64,000 nucleotides of DNA from Leeuwenhoekiella sp. MAR_2009_132 (GTDB taxonomy: Bacteria; Bacteroidota; Bacteroidia; Flavobacteriales; Flavobacteriaceae). This document shows positions 50,609 to 59,636 of this stretch, piece by piece. The stretch lies in the NCBI RefSeq assembly GCF_000687915.1, contig NZ_JHZY01000002.1:248001-312000 (forward strand), read 5' to 3'. Position numbers and translations under genes: made by a program. A model generated the notes under the pieces. The model was not told the origin of the DNA. It was given only the letters and a program-made list of their open reading frames with translations, and searched no databases. Every line of letters begins with the position of its first letter. The first letter of the stretch is position 1.

Positions 50609-53392
50609 TTAGAGCTTCTCTTTTAAATATTGAGCCGTGTACGACTTTTTGTTTTTAGCCACTTCTTCAGGAGTTCCCGAAGCGATTAAATAGCCGCCGT
50701 TCTCGCCACCTTCAAGACCTAAGTCTATCACGTGATCTGCACATTTAATTAAATCTAGATTGTGTTCTACAACAAGAATAGAATGGCCTTTTTTAATTAA
50801 TGCTTCAAACGAAGTCAATAGCTTTTGAATATCGTGAAAATGAAGACCGGTGGTAGGTTCATCAAAAATAAATAGGTTTTTCTCTTTGGTGATTCCTTTT
50901 ACTAAAAAAGAAGCCAGTTTAATACGCTGCGCTTCTCCACCAGATAAGGTAGATGAGCTTTGCCCCAGTGTTACATAACCTAAGCCTACATCTTGTAAAG
51001 GTTTTAGTTTTCGCGTGATCTTATCCTGTTTAAATTCGGTGAAAAAGGAAATCGCATCATCTATCGTAAGATTTAAGATATCGTCAATATTTTTACCTTC
51101 AAACGTAACTTCTAGTACTTCTTTTTTAAAGCGCTTTCCTTTACAGACTTCGCATTCCAGATGCACATCGGCCATAAATTGCATTTCTATGGTTACTTCG
51201 CCTTCACCTTTACAGGTTTCGCAGCGCCCGCCATCTACATTAAAAGAGAAATGTTTTGTCTGAAAGTTGCGTATTTTACTCAGTTTCTGACCTGCAAATA
51301 AAGATCTGATATCATCGTACGCTTTGATGTAGGTTACCGGATTTGAACGTGAAGAGCGACCTATGGGGTTTTGATCTACAAATTCAATATGATTAATATT
51401 ATCAAATTTACCTTCAATCCCTGTCATTTGACCGGCTTTTTCTCCAAAACCACCGGTTTCTTTGAGCATAGAAGGGTAGAGGAGTTTTTTAACCAGCGTA
51501 CTTTTACCACTACCAGAAACACCGGTTACAGCTACAAACACACCTAGCGGAAAGCGAACATCTATATTCTTTAAGTTGTTTTCACGAGCTCCTAAAATAG
51601 TTACATAATACTTTGAAGTACGGCGTTTTGCAGGAACTTTAATTTCCATCGTGCCGTTGAGGTATTTAGCGGTTAAGGAGTCGCTTTTCAATATTTTGTC
51701 ATACGTACCCACTGCAACCAGGTCACCACCAAATGTTCCGGCTTCTGGGCCTATGTCAATAATCTCATCTGCCGCTTTCATAATATCTTCATCGTGCTCT
51801 ACCACAATTACGGTGTTGCCAAGATCACGTAGGTTTTTGAGCACTTCAATAAGACGCTCTGTATCTTTAGGATGCAGGCCTATACTGGGCTCATCAAGTA
51901 TGTACATAGAACCTACCAGACTACTTCCTAAAGAAGTTGCAAGGTTAATACGCTGCGATTCTCCACCAGAAAGTGTATTTGATTTTCGATTGAGCGTAAG
52001 GTAGGTGAGCCCCACTTTCGCTAAAAACTCCAGCCGGCTTTCTATCTCTGTAAGCAGTCGTTTTGCAATTTTAGCATCGTGCTCTCCTAATTCTAGATTT
52101 TTGAAGAAATCAGCAACTTTATTTAGAGGAAGCCCTACCAAATCTGTAATTGTAGCGCCGCCTATTTTTACGTAGTTAGCCTCTTTCCGCAGGCGTTTAC
52201 CACCACAGGTTTTACATTTTGTTTTTCCGCGATAGCGCGAAAGCATTACTCTATTCTGAATTTTATAAGCTTTAGATTCCAGATATTCAAAAAACTGATT
52301 AATGCCTTCAAAATGACTGTTACCATTCCATAATACATCCTTTTGTTCTTCGGAAAGTTCGAAATACGGTTTGTGAATGGGGAAATCAAATTTATAAGCT
52401 GTATTAACTAGTTGGTCCCTATAGTAGCTCATACTATCGCCGCGCCACGGAAACACTACATTTTCATAAACTGAAAGCGCTGTATTAGGAATAACCAGAT
52501 CTTCATCTATACCTATAACATCGCCATAACCCTCGCAGGTAGGACACGCCCCATACGGATTATTAAAACTAAACAAATGCACATTAGGCTCTAAAAAGGT
52601 AATGCCGGCTAGTTCAAAACTATTACTGAAGTGACGCTGCTTTCCGGTTGCCAGGTCTTCAATATAAGCTTCTCCTTTTCCTTCAAAAAAGGCAGTTTGT
52701 ACGGCATCTGCCAGCCTATTCTCAAAATCCTCATCATCTTTGGTAATGATTCGGTCTACCACCAGAAAAAGTTTGTCTGAAGATTTTATGCTTCCGGCTT
52801 CTTCAATACGTATTACTTCATTATTTACTTTAATACGAGCATAGCCTTGTTGCTGTAAAATATTGAGTTTTTCTTCAATTTTTCGGCCTTTTTCGACAAT
52901 AAAAGGAGCTAAAAGCAACAATTTACTGCGCTCTTCAAAACTTTTGACGTAATCAACAATATCGGTTACGGTGTCTTTTTTTACGATATCGCCAGAAACG
53001 GGTGAATAGGTTTTACCTATGCGCGCAAAAAGAAGTTTAAGGTAATCGTATATTTCTGTAGAGGTCCCTACGGTAGACCGCGGATTTGTACTGTTTACCT
53101 TTTGCTCAATGGCAATCGCAGGTGCAATACCTTTAATATAATCTACTTTAGGCTTATTAAGGCGTCCTAAAAACTGCCTTGCATAAGATGATAAACTCTC
53201 TACATACCGGCGTTGACCTTCTGCATAGAGCGTATCAAAGGCGAGGCTTGACTTACCGGAACCCGATAAACCGGTAATTACAACCAGTTTATTACGAGGT
53301 ATGATAACATTTATATTTTTTAGATTGTGCAGTTTTGCACCTTTAATAATGATATTTTTTTTAGGATCTGCTTTAGAAACGTCAATAATCAT
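50609..53392 (-). CDS. uvrA: Excinuclease ABC subunit UvrA
   Basis: DNA-damage recognition ATPase of nucleotide excision repair, 927 residues. Two ABC modules are visible with Walker A motifs GLSGSGKSSLAFDT and GVSGSGKSTLVKKL, two signature motifs (LSGGESQRI and LSGGEAQRIKLA), and Walker B regions MYILDEPSIGLHP and LFIFDEPTTGLHF. Zinc-binding pairs are CPTCEGYG, CKTCGGKR, CETCKGEG and CEVCKGKR. The region before CPTC (about residues 245-275) lacks the CxxC pair that forms the first zinc module in E. coli UvrA. It starts at 53392 and is transcribed leftward. Confidence 0.96.
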   Translation of the reverse strand: MIIDVSKADPKKNIIIKGAKLHNLKNINVIIPRNKLVVITGLSGSGKSSLAFDTLYAEGQRRYVESLSSYARQFLGRLNKPKVDYIKGIAPAIAIEQKVNSTNPRSTVGTSTEIYDYLKLLFARIGKTYSPVSGDIVKKDTVTDIVDYVKSFEERSKLLLLAPFIVEKGRKIEEKLNILQQQGYARIKVNNEVIRIEEAGSIKSSDKLFLVVDRIITKDDEDFENRLADAVQTAFFEGKGEAYIEDLATGKQRHFSNSFELAGITFLEPNVHLFSFNNPYGACPTCEGYGDVIGIDEDLVIPNTALSVYENVVFPWRGDSMSYYRDQLVNTAYKFDFPIHKPYFELSEEQKDVLWNGNSHFEGINQFFEYLESKAYKIQNRVMLSRYRGKTKCKTCGGKRLRKEANYVKIGGATITDLVGLPLNKVADFFKNLELGEHDAKIAKRLLTEIESRLEFLAKVGLTYLTLNRKSNTLSGGESQRINLATSLGSSLVGSMYILDEPSIGLHPKDTERLIEVLKNLRDLGNTVIVVEHDEDIMKAADEIIDIGPEAGTFGGDLVAVGTYDKILKSDSLTAKYLNGTMEIKVPAKRRTSKYYVTILGARENNLKNIDVRFPLGVFVAVTGVSGSGKSTLVKKLLYPSMLKETGGFGEKAGQMTGIEGKFDNINHIEFVDQNPIGRSSRSNPVTYIKAYDDIRSLFAGQKLSKIRNFQTKHFSFNVDGGRCETCKGEGEVTIEMQFMADVHLECEVCKGKRFKKEVLEVTFEGKNIDDILNLTIDDAISFFTEFKQDKITRKLKPLQDVGLGYVTLGQSSSTLSGGEAQRIKLASFLVKGITKEKNLFIFDEPTTGLHFHDIQKLLTSFEALIKKGHSILVVEHNLDLIKCADHVIDLGLEGGENGGYLIASGTPEEVAKNKKSYTAQYLKEKL

Positions 53393-53701
53393 AGCGATGT
53401 GGCCGCAAGCGGCATTTAAAACCCCATAACAGACTTAATTTCTAATTGAAATTATTGGTATTAGTCTCTTACAGGAGGTGAATTCTTTTGATACAAAGAT
53501 AATTTATAGTAGCGATAACACCTCAAAGATTTGCCCAACGTCCTGTTAATGTTAAAATTGTATCGGGGTAGTTGTTTATTTGGAATGAAAGTTGTTATAT
53601 TTGGCTCACTATAAACCACTAAGCGGAAAGCCTATTCTTGAAAATTACTTTTTAAATTATTGAATTGATCCTAAGGGTCTTTAAACTACAAAAGTAATTT
53701 T
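53393..53701. other. Intergenic region between uvrA and the sigma factor gene
   Basis: 309 bases between divergent genes. It contains the sigma gene promoter-like element at 53572-53603 and no open frame of useful length. Nothing else recognisable was seen. Confidence 0.6.
53572..53603 (+). promoter_or_regulatory. Full Bacteroidota promoter for the sigma factor gene
   Basis: TTG at 53572-53574 and TATATTTG at 53596-53603 are 21 bases apart, which matches the -33/-7 arrangement. It predicts a leader of about 90 bases before the ATG at 53702. Confidence 0.5.
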
Positions 53702-54286
53702 ATGGAAGATTTATTAAATTCTGACGCTGCTTTAGTGAGCAAATATATCAAGGGCGAAGAAAGTGCTCTTTCTGTTCTTATCTCAAGACATCAACAACGC
53801 ATTTACAGTTTTATTTATTCTAAGGTCTACGACCGCGACGTTACCGAAGATATTTTTCAAGACACATTTATTAAGGTTATACGCACATTAAAACGTGGAG
53901 GTTATAATGAAGAAGGTAAATTCTTGCCCTGGGTTATGCGTATCTCACACAATCTGGTAATAGACTATTTTAGAAAGAATAAGCGTATGCCGAAGTTTGA
54001 CAATACAGGCGATTTTAATATTTTTTCGGTTTTAGGAGATCCAGATTTAAATGCAGAGAAGCGTATAATAAAGGATCAGGTAGAGCAGGACGTACGTAAA
54101 CTTATAGACGAGTTACCCGAAGATCAACGCGACGTTTTAGTGATGCGTATCTATAAAGACATGAGTTTTAAAGAGATTGCAGAATCTACAGATGTGAGTA
54201 TAAATACAGCTTTAGGGCGTATGCGATATGCGTTAATTAATCTTCGGAAAGTAATTGAAAAGAACAACATAATTTTAACAAATTAG
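53702..54286 (+). CDS. RNA polymerase sigma factor (sigma-70 family, ECF type)
   Basis: A 194-residue sigma factor with only regions 2 and 4. Region 2 includes VTEDIFQDTFIKVIRTLKRG and FLPWVMRISHNLVIDYFRKN; region 4 includes ELPEDQRDVLVMRIYKDMSF, KEIAESTDVSINTALGRMRY. This is the ECF layout. No FecR or other recognised anti-sigma gene follows; instead a 48-residue gene lies 60 bases downstream. The regulon is unknown. Confidence 0.9.
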   Translation: MEDLLNSDAALVSKYIKGEESALSVLISRHQQRIYSFIYSKVYDRDVTEDIFQDTFIKVIRTLKRGGYNEEGKFLPWVMRISHNLVIDYFRKNKRMPKFDNTGDFNIFSVLGDPDLNAEKRIIKDQVEQDVRKLIDELPEDQRDVLVMRIYKDMSFKEIAESTDVSINTALGRMRYALINLRKVIEKNNIILTN

Positions 54287-54346
54287 ATTAGACTAAAACT
54301 AAGAAGTGTGCGTTATAGAAGTCAATAATCTTCTAAACCACATTTA

Positions 54347-54493
54347 ATGGAAAACATTTACTCTAAAAAATCTCTTTTACAAAACAACAAAATGAATCCT
54401 TCGGAGGATACCGTAAACCGGATTTTAAATTATTCTAAGGCTTTAAGTGTTATGAATACCAAGATTGGGAAGGTAGATAACTTTCTCAACTAA
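54347..54493 (+). CDS. Small conserved-looking protein downstream of the sigma factor
   Basis: A 48-residue frame, ATG 54347 to TAA 54491-54493, lying between the sigma factor and a terminator on the same strand. The protein has a basic, Asn-rich N-terminus and a core NPSEDTVNRILNYSKALSVM that looks like a single amphipathic helix. The position suggests co-transcription with the sigma gene and possibly a role in controlling it; that is inference. Confidence 0.65.
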   Translation: MENIYSKKSLLQNNKMNPSEDTVNRILNYSKALSVMNTKIGKVDNFLN

Positions 54494-54496
54494 CAG

Positions 54497-54527
54497 AAAA
54501 GACCCGCTTTTAAGCGGGTCTTTTTTA
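54497..54527. terminator. Terminator after the sigma factor unit
   Basis: Stem AAAAGACCCGCTT / AAGCGGGTCTTTT with a tight turn and flanking A- and T-runs. It serves both the sigma unit and the converging lipoprotein gene. Confidence 0.92.
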
Positions 54528-54534
54528 TTTTAGA

Positions 54535-55167
54535 TTAATTCTCGTAGTAGCTGTATTCTGAATCAACACGCTCGGGATCGCCAAATTCCTGTAAGCCGTC
54601 GCTTTTTATATTTAGTGCTTCTTCATTTGTAGGATTAAAATCTTTAGGTAAGTAATATGATTTTTTAAGATAGCTGGTTAAACTGCCATAGGTATCGGTT
54701 TTGCGATTAGTCATAAATGATTTTCTATAGGGAAGATTATCGCCTTCATAATATTCTACAATCGCTTGTAAACCTTTTGAATCATACAACTCGTAAGAGG
54801 TAGGCATGTCAGACTCCGGCACATCATAATTTTTAACCAGTGTAGCACTGGTATCTCTGCAAATTAAAGCCTTCTCGTTCTCGTAAAAGCAAATCCTGGT
54901 TCCCGTTATTTTTTTATCGTATTCCGGGAAGTCACTTATGGTATCTTTAGGTTCGCTTAAATGGTCTATATATAAAATCGGATTTTCTTTTCTGTCAAAG
55001 TGTATTTCTGAGTGTTCTATAAGTTCTTCTTTAGCGTCTGCTAGTAAGGCGTAATGTTTGTCTATACGAGTTTTTACAGGTTTTGAAGTTTGAGGTGTGG
55101 GCAAAGTATTTTTTTGTGAATTGCACGCTGTCATCAAAATAACCAGGGTTAGCAGAATATATTTCAT
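54535..55167 (-). CDS. Hypothetical lipoprotein
   Basis: A 210-residue lipoprotein (MKYILLTLVILMTACNS, Cys at residue 15). The mature part is acidic and rich in Tyr and Asp, with no known domain. It looks like a soluble periplasmic or surface protein of unknown function. Confidence 0.7.
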   Translation of the reverse strand: MKYILLTLVILMTACNSQKNTLPTPQTSKPVKTRIDKHYALLADAKEELIEHSEIHFDRKENPILYIDHLSEPKDTISDFPEYDKKITGTRICFYENEKALICRDTSATLVKNYDVPESDMPTSYELYDSKGLQAIVEYYEGDNLPYRKSFMTNRKTDTYGSLTSYLKKSYYLPKDFNPTNEEALNIKSDGLQEFGDPERVDSEYSYYEN

Positions 55168-55238
55168 TTGGAGATTATAATTTTTATAAAGGTTTGAAAG
55201 CGCAAATAAAAGATAATGTTAGAAGATTGAGCTAGACA

Positions 55239-55637
55239 TTAAGTATTTGATAACGCTTTTAAAACATTCATCGCTTTCTCTGCATCTTCCTGAGCTACAA
55301 AAATATGATCGTGGTAATAACCGGCAATCACGTTACAACTAATTTGCGCCCGTGCCAATGCAGTTGAAAAAGCTGCTGTTAAACCTACCGCTTCTAACGA
55401 AGAATAAATTTCTAACGTGATCCAGGATGAACAATAGCTATAATTTAAATGTAGTGCGTCTGCCTTGGCCTGTTCAAGAACAATGGTAATACCTTCGGGT
55501 TCTTTAAACTCAAAGAGCGTTTCATTGCGGTTAATAGCGTTGAGATCACCCACCGAACAAAAAATAAAAGTACCTGTATTCAATTTAGGCTTCATACCCT
55601 TAATGAGTTTTTTTAAATTTTTCTCTCCTGTCATCAC
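55239..55637 (-). CDS. ACT-domain protein (COG3602/DUF2241-like)
   Basis: A 132-residue cytoplasmic protein with two ACT-like halves: one near GTFIFCSVGDLNAINRNETL and one with SWITLEIYSSLEAVGLTAAF and AGYYHDHIFVAQEDAEKAMN. ACT domains bind amino acids or other small ligands. The family has no firm function. It may start at 55637 or one codon later. Confidence 0.8.
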   Translation of the reverse strand: MMTGEKNLKKLIKGMKPKLNTGTFIFCSVGDLNAINRNETLFEFKEPEGITIVLEQAKADALHLNYSYCSSWITLEIYSSLEAVGLTAAFSTALARAQISCNVIAGYYHDHIFVAQEDAEKAMNVLKALSNT

Positions 55638-55709
55638 GCTGTTTATAAATGAATGTTTGAATTTTAACGATACTCAGAATCATCTAATTTTGAGGCTTGC
55701 TTCAATAAG

Positions 55710-56768
55710 CTACTCTAAACGACTAAGCGCTCCAGAATTTCTTAATAAAAATACATACTGAAAGTACGCAGTGGTACTCAAATCGTCTTTGGGATTTATA
55801 GATTCTCCAAATAAGCGGGATTTTATTTGTACTAAATCCTGTGAGTTATCGTAAGGTGATGCTGCGCCATCTAGTTTGAATAAAGTTATTGAGTTGGCCA
55901 TGCTCACTTCTTTTAAGTCTTGTATACCTTTTACCAGCATTAACGGGCCATCTGCATTAACCCAATCAAGCTGCTCATGAGGTGGTGATGGAAAATTAGG
56001 ATTCTTAGGTAGATACATGGCACTGTTGAGCGTAAAACTTACCATACTCGTAGTCTTAAATTGAGAGGCCAGCAGGTGAGTCGCAAATGTAGTTTTGCCC
56101 AGTTCTGCATTACTCTGCAAAACGTGATTAAACCCAAAAAAGCCGTAGAATTTTTTATGCTGAAGGTTTAGCGTTTGTACGGTATGTTTAAAATTAAGAA
56201 CCATCGCAGAATCTCGGGGAATAGCGGAATCATAATTCTCAAAACTTGTATCTATTCCTAATACTTTAATTTTTAAAGAATCGTGTTGTTTTAAATTGTA
56301 GTCGTATAAAGTATTCCATTTTTCAAACAATTGACGGCTCGCCTGCTGCGGAATACGAGTACCTACAGCCGTTACTACATTTTTTAGTAAGCTGGTATCT
56401 TTAGGTGTACGCGCTAAAAACGTATTTAATATACCAGCTGTTGTACTATCCATTTCAGCAAGATAGTGGGTTACCCCTAGCTTTTTATGAAGGAATAAAA
56501 AAAGCGTTTTATCTAAGGTTTGATTGTCTGCATAACCGTGTATTTCTCCCAATAAAAATACTTGCGAATTGTAAAAATCAGCATCAAATAAGTGGTCATT
56601 TAAGGTTGTATCTAGTACCGTATTATGATTCTTGAGATAGGCGATATGTTCTTTGCTTTTAGAACCTAGAAACAGGCTATTACTGATGTAGATATACAGA
56701 CCTAAAAGTAGTAGAAGTGCTAATAAGCCACCTATGAATTTCAGCAATAGCGTAAAGATTTTTTTCAT
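55710..56768 (-). CDS. Membrane-anchored TIKI/erythromycin-esterase-like protein
   Basis: A 352-residue protein with one N-terminal membrane segment (LLKFIGGLLALLLLLGLYIYI). The outer part has QVFLLGEIHGYADNQ, a Glu-His pair of the kind found in ChaN/TraB/EreA-like domains, and later YGFFGFNHVLQS with a second His. This resembles the metal-dependent TIKI or Ere fold. Substrates are unknown; a role as a peptidase, esterase or heme-binding protein cannot be chosen from sequence. Confidence 0.6.
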   Translation of the reverse strand: MKKIFTLLLKFIGGLLALLLLLGLYIYISNSLFLGSKSKEHIAYLKNHNTVLDTTLNDHLFDADFYNSQVFLLGEIHGYADNQTLDKTLFLFLHKKLGVTHYLAEMDSTTAGILNTFLARTPKDTSLLKNVVTAVGTRIPQQASRQLFEKWNTLYDYNLKQHDSLKIKVLGIDTSFENYDSAIPRDSAMVLNFKHTVQTLNLQHKKFYGFFGFNHVLQSNAELGKTTFATHLLASQFKTTSMVSFTLNSAMYLPKNPNFPSPPHEQLDWVNADGPLMLVKGIQDLKEVSMANSITLFKLDGAASPYDNSQDLVQIKSRLFGESINPKDDLSTTAYFQYVFLLRNSGALSRLE

Positions 56769-56988
56769 AATGCGTAGTAGTGATTTAATTTAGGCACAAT
56801 ACTACGGTCTAAAAACTAACAGCTGTTTTTTAAATTACCCAATGGTGAATTTTTGATGCTGACGTGTCTTTTTTAGGGAGTGAGCGAAATTTGTGAGTCG
56901 CTATTGCAACCGTTTTATTTTTAAACATGATTAAACTGTCGTGGGCTTAAGTAACGCATAAGGCATTTTAAAACTGAAACTTATGCTC

Positions 56989-57426
56989 TTACTTACTATT
57001 ATAAATTTCAGGAGTTACTGAAATCTCTAAAGCAAAATCACCATTTTTATCGTAGTATTTATAGTCCATTGTGATATTATTAGCTCTGAAGTCTTTTAAC
57101 TCCTTGCTATTTTTAACATTATCGACAATGTTAGATCTAATGTATTTATTAATGGTGTCTAAGTTTAATTCAGCCTATTCGGTATCTACAAGTGTGTAGT
57201 AATAAATAAAATTGGTTTTTCCTTTATGTGAAGCACTGTCCAGACGTACATACTGGTCAATCTGCATTGGGGTTTCCTTATTAACTTCAATTGCGGCATC
57301 TTTTAATTGTGATTCTAAATCTTTTTTAAAAAGTTGCTGTGCTCCATAATATGAAATTGCAAATGCAATACTTCCTGCTACTATTCCTATTAATTTCCCT
57401 TTGTTACTTTGTTTGTCTTGTGCCAT
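56989..57426 (-). pseudogene. Broken gene: single-TM protein split by an in-frame TAG
   Basis: Leftward frame of 146 codons. The first 83 residues (start 57426) have one membrane segment (GIVAGSIAFAISYYGAQQLF) and end at a TAG at 57175-57177. The same frame continues without interruption for 61 more codons to TAA at 56989-56991, giving a plausible domain end (KYIRSNIVDNVKNSKELKDF, DYKYYDKNGDFALEISVTPE). The join is smooth, so one base change in a single gene is the simplest explanation. The next gene upstream is also disrupted. It could be decay, readthrough or a sequence error. Confidence 0.75.
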
Positions 57427-57479
57427 AGGTAGGAAGCTATTTAATGAAGAGGTTTTAAAATAAATATAGGTTTTAGAGT

Positions 57480-58018
57480 CTATCTTCTACCTACAATTTC
57501 TAAATCGTAGTGAACATCTTGCGTACCGTGATATTCTCTACCAAATTTCACCTGCATTTTGTAATCTATTTTATATAATTTAAGAACATCATCTACATCT
57601 CTTTTTCTCCTTTTGGCTAGAGCAAACTCATTTAAATGAGTATTTAGCGTGCCAAAAGCTAAACCTAAAACGGGTAATCCCACAGTCATTATAAGAAGGG
57701 GCACTGTAGAAACCACTCTATTATCAAAACCGAATTTTCCCAATAGAAAACCTCCAACAATTACGCATAAACCTATAAATAAGAAGATTACAAAATAAAG
57801 GTAGGTAAGCAATCTATTACCTTTAAATTTTTCATATCTCACATTTACATCTTTGAGAATTTCTTCAAATTTGATATTGAGCGCGATTTTTGAACAAGTC
57901 CTATTAAATTCGGGTTTGCGGTTTGTAAATTCACAGACCGTTCCTATTTTAAAGTCTTTTAGTTGATGATCACAAAGCGCACAATGTTAGCTAAATCAAT
58001 TGAAGTAGTGTTCAACAT
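57480..58018 (-). pseudogene. Broken gene: zinc-ribbon membrane protein with a 1-base frameshift
   Basis: Leftward. The first frame begins at ATG 58018 and reads MLNTTSIDLA, then continues in the wrong phase to a stop. From about 57987 another frame, which lacks its own start after a TAA, reads HCALCDHQLKDFKIGTVCEF and KPEFNRTC, a small zinc-binding motif. It passes through GTG 57842 and two membrane segments (YLYFVIFLFIGLCVIVGGFL and STVPLLIMTVGLPVLGLAFG) and ends at 57480. Adding one A in the AA at 57987-57988 would join both as LAKHCALC. The part from GTG alone is 120 residues. Confidence 0.7.
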
Positions 58019-58102
58019 TTTATTATTTTATCAATTTAAACAAAAGCATATCAAAGACTCTATTTGAGATATCCTATACAAAGACCTTAAAGTATTTCTG
58101 TT

Positions 58103-58747
58103 TTACGCAGCAACAAGTAGAAATGCATCAATAAAAGTCCACACACCATTTTCTTTACGGCAGTATACAAAGCCGCCATCTCCACAAAGACCCCCGCACG
58201 CATTCCAAATTTCAAAAACTGCCTGATCTTTATTTTCAGAATAGGAAATAAGACTTAGGCTCACATAGCCCTGTGATTGTGGGTGTATTTTATAAAAATA
58301 ATCCCAGAATCCCTCAAGATTTTTATAGGTATTAGTTTTAGAAAGTTCACTAATATAGTTAAGCTCAGGTTCTGTAATTAGTGTTATCATTTTATTATTA
58401 ACACTAAATTTATCATCAAAAAATTTAGTCTTAAGGTTTACTTCAATTAGATTTGTGAATAAGCTAGCTTCAAAATCGGGATATCTACTTTCTAAATTTT
58501 TTTTAACATCTTCCGTAGTCTCAGTAAAAGCACTTGCGTAATTTTCTTCACTAGACTCTTGAGATACAGCTACATTGGGTGTATTATATTGCTCTAAAAA
58601 CGAGCTGTAAACTTTATAATCTTCGTCAGAAAATTCATCGGGTGTACTCAATTCAAATTCCGGAAAATCGTCGACGTTATCATCTTTAGAACAACCGGTA
58701 TTTAAGATAATAAGTAAAAAAAGGATTGTGTATTTAAAGTAATTCAT
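58103..58747 (-). CDS. Hypothetical lipoprotein
   Basis: A 214-residue lipoprotein (LLIILNTGCSKDD, Cys at residue 19). The mature part is acidic and has a C-terminal cysteine-rich stretch (WNACGGLCGDGGFVYCRKEN) followed by a hydrophobic end, so a disulfide-bonded loop is likely. The function is unknown. Confidence 0.7.
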   Translation of the reverse strand: MNYFKYTILFLLIILNTGCSKDDNVDDFPEFELSTPDEFSDEDYKVYSSFLEQYNTPNVAVSQESSEENYASAFTETTEDVKKNLESRYPDFEASLFTNLIEVNLKTKFFDDKFSVNNKMITLITEPELNYISELSKTNTYKNLEGFWDYFYKIHPQSQGYVSLSLISYSENKDQAVFEIWNACGGLCGDGGFVYCRKENGVWTFIDAFLLVAA

Positions 58748-58849
58748 TGGTTTTAGATTAGCTATTAGGCATTAACTAATATTTACGTTTCTCAGTCAAC
58801 TAAGATAACTAATAATTATATCTTAGCATTACAGATAACCTCATTTAGG

Positions 58850-58879
58850 CATAAAAAAAAGCAGCATACAGCTGCTTTT
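58850..58879 (-). terminator. Terminator after nth, minus strand
   Basis: On the minus strand AAAAGCAGC / GCTGCTTTT forms a 9-bp stem with a five-base loop, followed by a T-run of eight. It lies 8 bases after the nth stop. Confidence 0.88.
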
Positions 58880-58886
58880 AGATAGT

Positions 58887-59543
58887 TTACTTCCTATTCT
58901 TATACCATTCATCTACCACAGATTTTCTCCCTATAGTAGCAGTAATAATATCCTTATGTAAATCCCAACCGCGAGCTGGGCTGTATTGGCGGCCGTACCA
59001 GATGATTTGCAGGTGCAGCTCGTTCCACAGGTCTTTAGGGAAGAGGCGCTTGGCATCTTTTTCGGTTTGCACCACGTTTTTCCCATTAGTCAGATTCCAA
59101 CGGTACATAAGCCGGTGAATGTGCGTATCTACAGGGAAAGCGGGTATGTTAAAAGCTTGAGAAACCACCACACTGGCGGTTTTATGACCTACCGCTGGCA
59201 GTTCTTCAAGAGCTTCAATGCTTTCAGGAACCCTCCCGTTATATTTGTCAATTAAGATATGCGACAGGCCGTGAATTCCTTTAGCTTTCATAGGCGATAA
59301 CCCTACGGGTTTGATGATTTCCCGTATTTCTTCCACAGAAAGTTTTATCATATCATATGGGTTATCTGCGATTTCAAAAAGCAGGGGTGTGATTTGATTT
59401 ACTTTTACATCTGTGCTTTGTGCACTCATCAGTACAGCGATCAATAATGTGTACGGGTCTTTGTGATCTAACGGAATGGGAATTTGGGGATAAATACGCT
59501 TTAACGTATCTATAACAAAAGTTACCTTATCGGCTTTAGTCAT
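58887..59543 (-). CDS. nth: Endonuclease III (Nth), form without the 4Fe-4S loop
   Basis: A 218-residue DNA glycosylase/AP lyase of base-excision repair. The start is ATG 59543 rather than the upstream frame to 59579, which only adds a hydrophobic stretch. The helix-hairpin-helix ELPAVGHKTASVVV has catalytic K121, and D139 is in FPVDTHIHR; both match Nth. The C-terminus (YSPARGWDLHKDIITATIGR) has no cysteines, so the C-x6-C-x2-C-x5-C iron-sulfur loop of E. coli Nth is absent. It is divergent from the bcp gene. Confidence 0.9.
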   Translation of the reverse strand: MTKADKVTFVIDTLKRIYPQIPIPLDHKDPYTLLIAVLMSAQSTDVKVNQITPLLFEIADNPYDMIKLSVEEIREIIKPVGLSPMKAKGIHGLSHILIDKYNGRVPESIEALEELPAVGHKTASVVVSQAFNIPAFPVDTHIHRLMYRWNLTNGKNVVQTEKDAKRLFPKDLWNELHLQIIWYGRQYSPARGWDLHKDIITATIGRKSVVDEWYKNRK

Positions 59544-59636
59544 TATCTGTAATTTTAAGGCTAAAATACAAAGAAGCACAGGTTTTAAGTAAACTTAAAA
59601 AGTGCTTTCTGGACTTAAAAATAAAAATTGAAAACT

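Noticed and set aside
51651..52004. 117-residue plus-strand frame
   Set aside because: It is the antisense of a conserved part of uvrA; its Ser/Arg-rich composition reflects the reverse strand.
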